Source: Linum tenue
Lineage: Eukaryota; Streptophyta; Magnoliopsida; Malpighiales; Linaceae
Reading direction: 5' to 3'
Assembly: GCA_946122785.1 (NCBI GenBank)
Contig: CAMGYJ010000007.1
Location: 6,588,909 to 6,652,908 of the forward strand
Length of the DNA stretch: 64,000 bases
The notes under the pieces are model-generated. The model saw nothing but the letters and a program-made list of their open reading frames with translations, made no database searches and was not told the DNA's origin. The translations under genes and the position numbers were made by a program. Below are positions 1 to 11,404 of this stretch, piece after piece (position 1 is the first letter of the stretch; every line of letters starts with the position of its first letter).

Positions 1-178
1 AAACTATGTGGTCCATTGACTTTTGAGTTCTCACAGTTAACGGGCATATATAACTTTGTAGTGTGATCTATGTGAGCAAGTGTGGGCTTCGAACGTGATC
101 ATGTTTCGAGTTTTGATAGTCAAAATTGTTCGTTGGAAAATATCTCTACAAACTGTAACAACTCAACTTTTTTTACAG

Positions 179-3100
179 CCTACCATGTACCCCAAGTCAC
201 TATGTGGTTATGTTGAAAGGGCTTTTGGGAGATATAAAGATGATGATAAGAAAAGAGAAGCTTGTGAAGCATTTATGAAGGAGGTAAGTTCAACTAATTA
301 TCATTCCTTCTAATGAGACCCTGGGAGATAAAGATTAGACTTAGATTCTCATTGACATAGCATTCATGTAATCTGTTACAACTTAATCTAGATCAGATTA
401 ATCATCTTAGGTATTTTTCATGACCTGTTTTAACCATTAAGATTTGGGGACTTTTATTACTGTGGGCTATCAGATATGTTTGACACGTTTTCTTGGTACT
501 TCAGATCATCACCGAAGCCATTGCTGAGGGTACACTTTATACTAGAGATTGGGATAGTATGCCTCTTTTCACATTACCAGACTCTCATTCCGTCAACAAT
601 GAGTACGTTCCATGCATATTCACACTCATCTGGGACATGTATACCTTGTGTTCCATCTTGAATTCTCACCAGCAAGCCATTTTCTTCCGCTTCCCATCCC
701 TATGATGTAAATCTAAAATTTCATTCTAATTACAGCAATAATATTTGTGCTCTTCCTGGCTAGCAGAAATATACGAAGTCCAACTCCTGCTGCAATACCA
801 AATTATAAGAAGAGTCCAATCAGGCGGTCTAAGAGCAGATGGGAGCCTTTGCCTGAGGTGAAAATGCTGGACAAACCGGTTTCTGCTAGTAACGAGACCG
901 GAAAATTTGGTAGTTGGGACAAAAGGGTAATCATGTTAAACTCTTCTCGATTTCCGAATGGGGTTAACTTGATTTATTTGAATCACTTTTTTCACTCTGC
1001 TATTATTCTATTATTTATTTATTTATTATCACTGCAGACTTTCAATGGTTACTCCGCTACCAAGGATAATTCTTTGAGTAGTTTCAGATTTTCTGCATCA
1101 CAGCAGAAAACACCTAGCAAAAGTGCCCAGAGGCCCATGAAGAGGCAACGTATTGTAAATGGTGCTGGTTTAACTAATAATGATGATGATGCATCAAGTG
1201 ACGGTGACAAGGATCAAAGTTTGACAGCATATTATTCTGGTGCAATGGCATTGGCTGATAACCCAGAGGAAAAAAAGAGACGAGAAAGTCGCTCTAAGCG
1301 TTTTGAAAGAGGACAAGGGCATCGCCCGGATATCAATTACTTTAAACCAAAAAATGCTGGTCCTGCAAACTTGTATACCAAAAGAGCTAGTGCCTTGATG
1401 CTTAGTAAGAGTTTTGATGATAGTGCAAACCAAGCTGTCGAAGACATTGATTGGGACGCGCTCACTGTTAAAGGAACATGCCAGGAAATTGAAAAACGGT
1501 TTTTGCGTCTCACTTCTGCACCTGACCCCTCCACTGTATGTATTTCTTATTGTGCCTTGTCCTGGTCTTATCTGCTTCCTTGCTTAAGCGATATCATATG
1601 GTGTAGACATAGTTAATTTTGTGAAATCTGTACATTTTGCAGGTGAGACCAGAAGATGTACTAGAGAAAGCTTTGTTAATGGTTCAAAACTCTCAAAAGA
1701 ACTACCTTTATAAGTGCGATCAGTTGAAATCTATCCGTCAGGATCTTACTGTACAGAGGATAAGGAATCAGTTAACTGTTAAGGTGCAATTTCTATCATT
1801 CAATATATGAAAGAACTCTCTATGCTTTGGATTATACATTCTTTATTGAGTAGGGGAATATTTATGGTCTATTAATTTCAGTGGTGAGATTGACTCTTTA
1901 ATTTGTGTGGAAGATCAATTCCAATGACCTTACGTGAAAGGGAAAGTATATGTAAGGCTAGAAGTAATTAATTTTCATAGATTCTTAATTTCTCGATATC
2001 CTTAGGCCCCTTGAGCACAGCAGTTATCTAATGACTTTTAGTCCTTCCGGAAATGTTTTGCTGTTTTGTTTTTTGTATGTTACCTTTAGATTTGTTTTTG
2101 GATTCTCTTATGCAGTCGTCACTTATGGACGTCATGGTTTTTATATTCTGTAATGTACATGTATATCAGAATTTGTATGTTTTAACCATATTGGTTGTGT
2201 CGCATATTCATTTAGGTATATGAAACGCATGCAAGACTAGCAATGGAAGTTGGGGACTTGGCCGAGTTTAATCAGGTTGGTCTCGAATTCATGTTTTATT
2301 TGTAAATTGAAATGTGATTTGCTTTGGGAATAAGTGGATCTGAAATATATGCGATTCAAATGAGGGTTCACTAGACATTGTGCTGACATGCGAGTGTTAG
2401 GAAGTCTGAGATTGATGATAAAAAAAGAAAAAAGTAGAAAGAAAGACCTTCTCAGCTTAGAAGAAAAGTTTAAAAGAAAAGAAAAATGATGATCGATCTG
2501 TTGTCTGAACTTTGTTTGGACTTAACAATTGCTTCTTTTTTACAACTATTAAATCATTCATGCAGCGAGTAACATTACCTTTTTTTTAAGGCATAGCTGG
2601 TATTCCTTTCTGAGTGTTTTATGTTTTGGTTATGCTGATGCATGTCTACTTGTTCATAATTTGTTCATGGCAATGGGAATGTGACCTTGATCTTTTAGAA
2701 CCTTAGATCCACCGGAACTGAAGTTTGATATAAGAAGCCAATCCAGCTGCCTCCGCTTTTCTGATAGATCTGCCTCTTTTTATTTCAACCTCCCAGTGTC
2801 AGTCTCAGTTACAGATTCTCTACTCTGAAGGAATCGAAGGCTGCCTCATGGAGTTTGCAGCTTACAACTTGCTTTGCGTTATCTTGCACTCTAATAACAA
2901 ACGAGATCTTTTGACGTCAATGTCAAGGTAAGAGTTATTCTGCAGCACGTTGGCGCTCGGATGTGTAGGTCTGCTCTCCATTAATCCATTTTAGTCATAA
3001 TGGTGGGGAGTCTTTCCGGTGATGTACATGCCATCTTGTTGGATGCCCGTATTACCACGGCTGTCTTAGATCGCTGACACAAAATAATGCCTGGTGGCCT

Positions 3101-4252
3101 TTTATGTTATTTGAGGATCAAATATAGGTTTTACCCATGGATTACACAACCGTACCAGATATCAAACTGGTGAGACTAATGTTACAAGGCAGAATAGTGG
3201 TACAAAACCAAGATAAAACCAGTGTTGTGATGCTGTACCATATAGGTCGGTTATACCAGTTAAGCTATGTACCATTGATGAAGCTGTTATGGCTTTGTAA
3301 TGGTTTGTTATCGTACTTATATTATACTTTGATCTGTTAGTGTCACTAGTTTGATATCCAGTTTTCTCAAACCATGGAGAAAGCCATGCCAGCTTTGTCA
3401 CCAGTACAATCAGACTAGTGTTAGGGTACCAGAAATACTGGTTAGCCTTGATCCTATTTTCTCTATCGCTTCTGTTCTTGAATATAAATCTCATGGGCTC
3501 AAAACATGTGCCTTCTACGTTTTCTTCGTTCCCAATTTATATCCACATTTAACCGCAGTGCTAACGGAAATGTTGCTGTTTTGAGATTTACAGATTAACC
3601 CAAGAAGCGAAGGAGGATGGTGCGGTGAAACATGCACTTGCAGTTCGTGCTGCTGTTACTTCTGGAAACTACGTTGCATTCTTCAAATTGTACAAGTCGG
3701 CTCCCAACTTAAACACCTGCTTGATGGGTTAGTATCATTGTTTCTTTTGCACCTCCATTAGAGAATGTGAGATCCTTGATTACTTGAATAATCATGGGAT
3801 CTTTATGCTTCTGTGTCCTTCCAGATCTTTATGTTAAAAAGATGCGGTACCAAGCTGCAGTCTGCATGTCGAAGTCATATCGCCCCACGGTACCCATTTC
3901 GTACATTTCCCAGATCTTGGGCTTCTCCAATGCTACTGCTGAAGGAAATGGGGAGAAGGTGTTGACTGGCTTGGACGAGTGCTTAGAATGGTTGAAGGCG
4001 CACGGTGCTAGCCTGATCACAGACAACACTGGGGAGATGCAACTCGACGCGAAGGTAATTCCAATCTTTCTTTCTATTCATTTGTATAGCTTTTATACTC
4101 ATTTTGAATCTTATTAGTATTGTTTTGAGCTTGATCAATTCTGGATCCTGCAGGCATCTTCGTCCACCCTGTTCATGCCGGAGCCTGAAGATGCTGTCGC
4201 TCATGGAGACTCTAGCCTGGCTGTCAACGATTTCCTGGCACGTACCTCGTAA
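179..4252 (+). CDS. SAC3A: SAC3 family protein A (Sac3/GANP/THP3-like), 3' part of gene
   Basis: Eleven exons are readable by GT-AG junctions and frame continuity: 179-283, 505-602, 767-926, 1038-1535, 1643-1783, 2216-2275, 2797-2927, 3594-3727, 3825-4054 and 4154-4252, with the first exons lying left of the window (so ten are visible here). The stop TAA is at 4250-4252. The protein has a charged, disordered linker (KRQRIVNG, a DDDASSDGDKD stretch, EEKKRRESRSKRFERG) followed by the Sac3/GANP helical domain (GTCQEIEKRFLRLT, VRPEDVLEKAL, YETHARLAMEVGDLAEFNQ, SGNYVAFFKLY, MRYQAAVCMSKSYRPTVP). This is the plant SAC3A type, related to yeast Thp3 and germinal-centre-associated proteins, which act in mRNA processing and export at the nuclear side. 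The N-terminal half is outside the window. The third visible exon uses the AG at 765-766, because the AG at 734-735 leads to an in-frame stop. The family call is firm; orthology to Arabidopsis SAC3A (AT2G39340) is supported by the neighbours. Confidence 0.9.
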
Positions 4253-4758
4253 CAATGCAGAAGGCTGTTTGTTTGTAGCTTCCCTCCTGCTAGCTCAAGA
4301 AACCAGTGGGAAAGAGACCAGGGCAAATCTTGCCTGGCCCTCGAAACTCGAAAGTGCTCAGGAAAGGGTGAACATTTTTTCGCCACTGACCTGATAATCT
4401 CGAAGAGGGTTATGTCGAATGGTGTACCAAAGGGCTCTTTGCGTCGCTAGATGTGTCGAGTTTGTTCATTGTTAGTGAAGCTGTAAGAAGGTATTAGGTG
4501 ACAGACTAACATTTTCGAGCAAATACGAAAAAGCTCAATCTGTTGTATTTTAGGTTGATCCTTTGAAACCCTTCCCTGGAGGCATTCGATTCAATATCCA
4601 CATTCCAGTCGCGACTTTACACACTTGGATTAAGTTAATTGTACAGCCAAACCTGATGAACTGATTCAGCTACATTGTTTCCCTGACAAAAGAAGATCAG
4701 AAACTCAGAAAATCCGATCACCGCCCGATTCAAGGTCCACATTGCTCTGTTTGGCTCG
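4253..4758. other. Convergent 3' region between SAC3A and the LHC-like gene
   Basis: About 500 bp between two stop codons that face each other. It must hold both 3' UTRs. No further ORF, repeat or clear poly(A) hexamer stands out. Confidence 0.5.
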
Positions 4759-5376
4759 CTATTCTTTTGCCGGAGACGATGAAGACGACTCTGGCCAGAC
4801 GCTGATCTTCTCCTTCTCGTACTTCATGTACACCGCCGACACCGCAGCCACGAAGTAGATCTGGATCAGGACGATCGACGGGGTGTGGTAGTTGAGCACG
4901 CTCTTCCCCGTCGCCAGCTCCACCAGCAGCAGAGCCGCCAGCCCGAGAAACGCGATCCGGCCGTTCAGCCTCTCGCTGTACGGCGTGAATCCGAATTCCA
5001 CTTTCAAGCCTCCGGAGACCGGCTGCTTCAGCGGGACCGGAGGGAGGTAGAGGCTGGCTCCGGAGGAGGAGGAGGAGCTCGAGGCTGCCTGCTTTCTGGC
5101 CTTGCGCATCTCCGCTTTCTTCCCCGTTCCGGCTCTGTAACGGAGGCGGAAGTTGGAGATGCGGGAATCGAAGGGGTCCGATGAGGAATCGGAGCTCGGA
5201 GGAGCGGATTCGGGTTCCGTTGAGGATTCGGAGTTCTCGTCGGCGGTGGCGCGGAAGGGGGAGGCGTGTCGCCGGTGTTTGGAGGGGAAGGATACGCGCG
5301 GAGATGATGGGAAGAGAGTTGATGCTGCTGCGGTGGTGGAGAGTTGCAGAGACGGCGGAGCTGGTAGAGCTGCCAT
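4759..5376 (-). CDS. Plastid LHC-like (LIL/stress-enhanced type) two-helix membrane protein
   Basis: Single-exon gene of 205 residues. Residues 1-40 are rich in Ala, Ser, Thr and Arg with few acidic residues, as in a chloroplast transit peptide. Residues 45-120 are Ser-rich and probably unstructured. Residues 135-145 read ERLNGRIAFLG, the chlorophyll-binding helix motif of light-harvesting-like proteins (ExxNGRxAMxG). The first membrane helix is about 138-157, the second about 168-185, and a charged tail (KYEKEK) follows. One LHC motif with a second hydrophobic helix fits the LIL/SEP type of thylakoid proteins, which handle or protect chlorophyll rather than harvest light. I cannot name the exact subfamily. 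The longer 255-residue ORF in another frame on the same strand is Arg-rich and low-complexity and is taken as a shadow. The gene has no intron and converges with SAC3A. Confidence 0.75.
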   Translation of the reverse strand: MAALPAPPSLQLSTTAAASTLFPSSPRVSFPSKHRRHASPFRATADENSESSTEPESAPPSSDSSSDPFDSRISNFRLRYRAGTGKKAEMRKARKQAASSSSSSSGASLYLPPVPLKQPVSGGLKVEFGFTPYSERLNGRIAFLGLAALLLVELATGKSVLNYHTPSIVLIQIYFVAAVSAVYMKYEKEKISVWPESSSSSPAKE

Positions 5377-6471
5377 TGGATAAGGTTCTTACTTCCTTTC
5401 GTCTTTTGCTCTCTCTCTGCCTTCCGTCTATTTTGTTCTTTTTGATCGATTCCAGGAGCTCTTTTCTGTGGAGGAGATTTTCCATTTTGGGACGCAAGCG
5501 GAGGGAATTGTTCGTTCATATTTTGGGCCTGAATGTTTAGAATACCCGGCCCAACAGAATATGTTGGACAGTTACGAATCCAGTTGGGGGAAAAAGCCTG
5601 CAATTGTGATGGACGTCAGCAGGACAATCCGGCGTGACGTGATCTTGACGTACAGACTAAAATTAACCAACAGGAATACTAATGATAAAACTGACGAGTA
5701 ACTAGATGCGGAAATCGATAAACAATCGAACAACCGATGAATAGGCTTTTTGTGTATGAAGATGGATAGACCTGAAGAAACACGGAAGCGTAAAATATGG
5801 AAGGAAAGAGTAAAATTTTGAAGACAACAACCCGATCTCTTTCAAGATAACTCCTCCTAGGTCGTGCTCCACATCATCGGCTAATACCTGTCTCAATAGC
5901 AGTTGAGAATCACCACAAAAATTCACAATAAACCATCGTAAGTTGTGGTTGATGGTATTGTCTTTTAATTATGAGGTCAAGTCTTGGTCGATTTATGTTG
6001 ATACGAGTAGTAGAATGGGTACATGTGGTAACGCAGCCATATGCATATTCAATTCAATGTCTGGTCTTTAGCCAAGACTTTATAATTTTGTAGGCATTAT
6101 TTCTTGCGTTGTGTGGAAAATAAATGATTGCATAATATTAATAATGCCAACCATATACGTTAATACACATAAAGATTCATTTGGAATAATGGAAGGTTTA
6201 CGGCAAGGGTCAGATTGCAAAGGGGCCTGGCTGGCTGCTCCATCTTTCTCTTATTTTAACGTTTTGTGCTGTCAAACAGAATTAATTGATTAGTCAAGAC
6301 GTACGTACTTAATGTATATATGGATTACGATATACCATATCATTATTAACCATCAAATTCTGCGTTACTTTAAATTCTAAAAATTTAAATGTGAACCCTA
6401 AACCCAAATCGCAGATCACTAGACCCTTCAAATCAAAGTAATATGGAACGATTCTTGTGGAAACTCAGGCA

Positions 6472-6513
<42 letters not shown>

Positions 6514-7802
6514 CACAACTGATGACGATGGACATTATTCTTATATGATTCGATTGCTCAGATGACGATTATGAGACGGGTGCATAACGTGCACACAAAA
6601 AAACAAGTGCACCAAATACCAAATCATATACAAGAGTCAGATTGTTGTACTCCTTGAGTATATGATAGTCCCACGCACGTACTCCCGGTACTATATAAAA
6701 TAACAATCGACAGTTCTTATTCATCAAAGTATAAATCCAACAACTAAAACATTTGGAGTACGATATACTCGAGGAGGTCGTGACTTGTGAGTGAGTCGTT
6801 CATTTAATGCATGGCTTGGTTTCCACGATATATGCTGTTTGGTTCTTAATACATCACACACGTAGTTAGTATATCCAGATGATGTGTGTACGGTAATTGG
6901 CAATAGAAATTGTAACGGTGTAGAACATGGTCCTGTACATATATATTATATGCACCTCAAATTTTGCATGATACGTACTTGAACGGCACTGATCATCATC
7001 ATCATTCATCGTGAGGTATTTGGCGCACGCAGTGGTTGATTGATTTCAACGGCTGTTAGAGCTTAATCATGTGCCGGCCAGATCGACGAAACTGATATGT
7101 CTCTCTATGCTAATCGGGCGAGGTGGGGCGGGTACCACGATATTGATGTCTAACCCCATACTATAATGCAGGCAAGTGCGGATAATACTCGCGCGCGGGT
7201 ATGAGAGGCTGGTCGACTCACTCTTACATGTTATTTGGAAAAAAAATATACACGCAAAATTTTACTTTTTACGGTAAAACGAAGGAAATAACACTTTATG
7301 AATAGAAAAGATTAATAATAGAATGGGTAATTGAGTGTAACTAGCTAGTTGAAAGATCAATTCTAACTAGCTAGTTGAAGATAAGTCAAAATATGAGAAA
7401 TATGAATGGATACAGGAAAAAAATTGAGATATACTATGGACGAAGAACCGGGCGGGGAAGGGCGGGACGAAAGTAGATACTCATGCTCGTCCCACGCTAC
7501 TGCGGATTGGGTAATACTCGCCCCATCACTCAGTGGCGGAGCCAACAATCGAAAGTACCCGTGTCCTCTTTCTATAATATAAATAAATTATTATTTAATT
7601 ATTTAATAAATATAATTAAACTAATAATATCCAAATAATTCATTCACAAATAATAAATAAATATTAGAATAATACAATTATTATTTTCATAAATAATCAC
7701 AACGCATTTTCATATTCTCAATGTATCCAAATAAGCAATAATTAGCAAATTGATCGCAATTCGATTTTGAAACTTGGTTTTGATATATCTCAAACTTGAA
7801 AA
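5377..7802. other. Intergenic, no gene seen
   Basis: AT-rich spacer upstream of the LHC-like gene, which therefore holds its promoter at the left end. It contains an ATT microsatellite (6471-6513) and two short GC-rich patches (about 7105-7200 and 7440-7530) with the recurring words GGGCG and GATACTC or AATACTCG. A similar patch occurs at 13230-13300, suggesting a dispersed unclassified repeat. No convincing coding sequence. Confidence 0.4.
6471..6513. repeat. ATT trinucleotide microsatellite
   Basis: About fourteen uninterrupted ATT/TAT units, visible directly. Likely polymorphic in length. Confidence 0.95.
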
Positions 7803-7807
7803 TGTTC

Positions 7808-8151
7808 TGTTTGAGCCATCTCGCTCCGATATGAACAATGATATTTGTTGGTGTGGGTTGACTCGTCATCCATTCGTCCGATCTCGTCGGGAGGAGTGAA
7901 CCTGTGAAAGAGCCGGGGTTGCCCCCGGATTAGGCTCCGACGATCAAGTCAGTGTATGTTTGTGGAGAGAGTTGAGAGAATAGATAGAGAGATAGTAGAA
8001 AGCGGAAAGTGAGCAGAGAGAGAAGAAGTCCTCCTCCTTGGTGGGTTTCATACCTTTATATACTCGTAGCGGGTTTAGAGCGTCATACGTTGTCGATTGG
8101 ACGCGGTATTACTTAGTCTCTGCGGGGAGTCTCTTAGCAACACCCCCAACA
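7808..8151 (-). repeat. Left LTR (3' LTR in element orientation) of the LARD
   Basis: TG...CA ended, 344 bp. Repeated at 10819-11178 with a few substitutions and without the GATAAAGTGTAGAGA stretch of the right copy. Confidence 0.9.
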
Positions 8152-8367
8152 ATTGCCCCCCAAGCTGGTGGTGAGTTTTAACTCATCACTAGCTTATATT
8201 TTATTTTTTAAATATTCGTCGGTAATTTTGGGTGGGGCCCTATGTACCCCAGTTGCCCCCCAGCTGGTAGCGCGTTTGACTGACGCAGTGCCAGCTTCTT
8301 GCATCTTGTCCCCCAGTTGTTGTATTTTATTAAGGCGTGTGGCCTTCACCCATTGTAGATTCTTCAT

Positions 8368-8514
8368 GGAGCTCTCCTCGTCGAGGTGTTTTTTAATCCT
8401 CAGTTTGGAGTTCTCCTCGACGGGGTTTTTAACCCTCAGTTTGGAGCTCTCCTCGTCGGGGGTTTTAACCCTCAGTTTGGAGTTCTCCTCGTCGGGGTTT
8501 TTAACCCTCAGTTT
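8368..8514. repeat. 36-bp minisatellite, four units, inside the LARD
   Basis: Four head-to-tail units starting GGAG(C/T)TCTCCTCG and ending CCTCAGTTT, at 8368, 8407, 8443 and 8479; the first unit is 39 bp and the others 36 bp. They lie just inside the polypurine-tract end of the element. Confidence 0.9.
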
Positions 8515-8518
8515 GGAG

Positions 8519-8632
8519 TCTTCGATGCTCTTATTGAAGTCTTATATGTGTGCTTCGTTGAGACTTATTTGTAGATCTTCGGTGCTCTTATTGAAGTCTT
8601 ATTTGTGTGCTTCGTTGAGACTTATTTGTAGC
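8519..8632. repeat. 57-bp tandem duplication inside the LARD
   Basis: The word GCTCTTATTGAAGTCTTAT recurs at 8527 and 8584 with nearly identical downstream sequence through CTTATTTGTAG, directly after the 36-bp minisatellite. Confidence 0.85.
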
Positions 8633-10818
8633 TTCTTCATGGAGGTAGTCGAGCGCTCCCATGCTGTTTGGTACGTCTTGCCTCCCATTAGCGCCATTAG
8701 CGCTCATGAAAGTAAAATATTTCAATATTTAATAATGATAGAGGGATAGAGTACTTAGCTTTTGAGTTGGAGAAGCCGCGCGAAGAGTTGTTAAAATAAG
8801 AGTGCTGCGCCAATGAATCACAAGGCGTGTGTGTAGCCTTCTGGTAATGCTGCTTGTTTGGCGGAGGAGTGGCGCGAGTTCAAGCCCTTGCGGTGACGAT
8901 ATTATTTTTAATGAGCATTAGTGGATGTTGGGCTCTGGAAGTGATGCGGTGCGGGCCGTGCATTTGGAAGCAAGCCCAACATCCGCGAGACTGTTGTTGG
9001 CGCGGAAGTGGGGCAAAGCCCAGTGTGAGGCGCGGATTGCGATCCAAGACCTGGGCCGCGAGATAGAGGTGTGGCAGGCCGCGGGATGACGCTTGGCCCA
9101 CTTAACCGCCAGTTAATGATAGGAACGCAAGCCCATAGGGCTTGATGTGGCCCATGTCAATGGGTTGAACGAGTCTGGCGGACCTGGGCGAGTTGGACTC
9201 CGCTTGGGCTCGTTGTGCGGGCCGTGCCCAAAAGTTTGAGGCGGAGTGGGACGGTTGGTTGATGTTGGGCCGCGAGTTGAGTCAGGTGCGACGCGGGCCT
9301 GGATCCGCTCTTGGCTAGTCAGAGTGAATTGGGCCGCGAGTAAGTGATTAGATAAAGATCGCCGCGCTTTAGTAGTAATAACATCCTTTAGTCGGCTGGT
9401 TGACTTGCACGCGTTGTGGAGAAATGGCGTTGGTTCGAGTACTGGCGGCAGTAGCATTTTTTGAGTGCTGCGGGAATTGGCGAAGTGGGCTGCAACAAGG
9501 CTGTGGGTTGGAGACGCGGCCCAGTCTCGAGTGGGCGGGCCTGATGATAGCTGAAGGCTGAAGCGGCTAGGGCAACAGGTGGGAGTTGAGAAGTATGGAG
9601 GCGGGCAGTATTCTGCCGCCATGATAATAATAATAATAATTTTTTTTTTTTACAATTTTCGTTCTCGCATAGAGCAGTCGCGGCAAGAGTTGGAATTTCT
9701 TCGCTTCAATTGATAAGTCGTTGTGCTGCTCTCAACCGGCGCCTTATTTGTCCATCTTGTCGCGAGCATGTTTACGGGGGAGACCGAGGCGCGACCTAAA
9801 TGATTGTGGAAGCGGAGGGAGTTGCGGCGCGGAGGGAGTTGCGACGCGGAGGCGGAGGCGCGTGACGAAGAAGTCGTACGTAGCCGCGTGGGGAGTACGA
9901 GGGCAGGCGCGGGACAGGTGGAGAGCGGAGAAGCGCGTTGTTGACGGAGGCTGAGATTGAAGGTGATGGCAGACTCGTGAATCACTGGGCGCGCGGCAGC
10001 GGAAGAGGGCGGAGCTCTACTTCTCTGTTTTGTGGACCCTGAAGGTGGATTCATCGTCAAGGGAATTTTAGATCTTATTTCCCCGATGGCATATTTTCTT
10101 TTGCTCCATGGATGATCGCCAGCTCTGCCTTTGGCGGAGAATCTCGACAGCTGGTAGCTTTCACGACTTTTTTGAGCGCGAATGCATCGGGGGAGGGAAG
10201 GAAGTCCGTAGATGGATGCGTGGTGGCGGCGGGGATTCAGTGACACTTTGAGAGCGGGATGGCGGCGGGCTCTGGTGTGACGCCAGCGGGGAAGCGGAGG
10301 AGGGCCGATGCGGGCGATTCCGATGCGGTTGTGTCTCCGGCATGTAGTCAACTTGCGCAAAGTTTGCCTCGGTAGCCCCGTTGTCTGTCTCGGAAACTCT
10401 GCATGTCTTCTTTTTCTGACAGAGTGAGCAAGTGGCTCTCAGAGGGCGGTCCCGTCAACTGTTCCCTCTTTCTTGACTGTAGGGCCCAGGACTTTGGAGA
10501 TTCGGAGAGAAGGTGATGACTGATGTGGCGTCGGATTCTTCTTTCCCGTTGGAGCTTATACCATCTCCGATGAACGGAATCGGGAAATTTTCCAAGCTCT
10601 TCGACGGAGAGGGAAGGTGGGGAGGAGAAGGCTTTTCTTTTCCTTCAACAACAACTTTTTTTTTGTACCATCTTGTTGAAACGAGACAGAGGAAGCTCCA
10701 CACATAGCTCTCTCTTTCTTCATTTTTTTTATAGATCCTTGCTGACTTCCTCTGTACCCCAGTTCTTCAAAGATCAATAGAACGAAGTCGACGAGTCAGC
10801 CCCACGCTGGGCGCCAAT

Positions 10819-11178
10819 TGTTTGAACCATCTCGCTCCGGTATGAACAATGATATTTGTTGGTGTGGGTTGACTCGTCATCCGTTCGTCCGATCTCGTCG
10901 GGAGGGAGTGAACCTGTGAAAGAGCCGGGGTTGCCCCCCGGATTAGGCTCCGACGATCAAGTCAATGTATGTTTGTGGAGAGAGTTGAGAGAATAGATAG
11001 AGAGATAAAGTGTAGAGAGATAGTAGAAAGCGGAAAGTGAGCAGAGAGAGAAGAAGTCCTCCTCCTTGGTGGGTTTCATACCTTTATATACTCGTAGCGG
11101 GTTTAGAGCGTCATACGTTGTCGATTGGACGCGGTATTACTTAGTCTCTGCGGGGAGTCTCTTAGCAACACCCCAACA
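10819..11178 (-). repeat. Right LTR (5' LTR in element orientation) of the LARD
   Basis: 360 bp, direct repeat of 7808-8151. The primer-binding site lies at about 10798-10818 immediately outside it. Confidence 0.9.
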
Positions 11179-11404
11179 TGTTCTTTCTACACTTGAAGTT
11201 GCAACGGGTAGAGTCAAAACTAATTTCAGCAACCAGAAAGATCGATTTTTAGGTATTATGAAATGTTTTATAGTATGATAAATTGATTCATGCTAGTTTT
11301 TACACTTAAAATAACATGTAGTGTAGTAATAAAACATTTTTATATTATCTAAATGTGATGTGTACAATCCCTTATTAACACACATATATATGGGGTATTT
11401 TATT

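Larger units (their letters stand above)
7808..11178 (-). mobile_element. Non-autonomous LTR retrotransposon (LARD-type), minus orientation
   Basis: Two direct long terminal repeats (7808-8151 and 10819-11178), each beginning TGTTTGA and ending CCCCAACA, are flanked by the 5-bp target duplication TGTTC (7803-7807 and 11179-11183). Orientation is minus: next to the right LTR the minus strand reads TTGGCGCCCAGCGTGGGGC, a tRNA-type primer-binding site starting with the CCA complement, and next to the left LTR the minus strand ends in a G-rich polypurine tract (GGGGGGCAA). The 2.7-kb interior has no gag, protease, integrase or reverse transcriptase; its ORFs are compositional. This is the structure of a large retrotransposon derivative mobilised by another element. 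The LTRs differ by substitutions and by an insertion of about 17 bp in the right copy (near 11008), so the insertion is not very recent. Confidence 0.88.

Noticed and set aside
747..1616. 289-codon ORF read as one gene.
   Set aside because: It reads through two introns of SAC3A; splice junctions at 926/1038 and 1535 explain it, and its start codon is GTG.
4730..5497. 255-codon ORF overlapping the LHC-like gene on the same strand in another frame.
   Set aside because: Arg/Pro/Leu-rich low-complexity shadow; the 205-residue frame has the transit peptide, LHC motif and membrane helices.
9113..10360. Long minus-strand ORFs (169 and 236 codons) in the LARD interior, considered as gag.
   Set aside because: No zinc knuckle, protease or capsid pattern; Pro/Arg/Ser-rich composition follows from GC-rich non-coding sequence.
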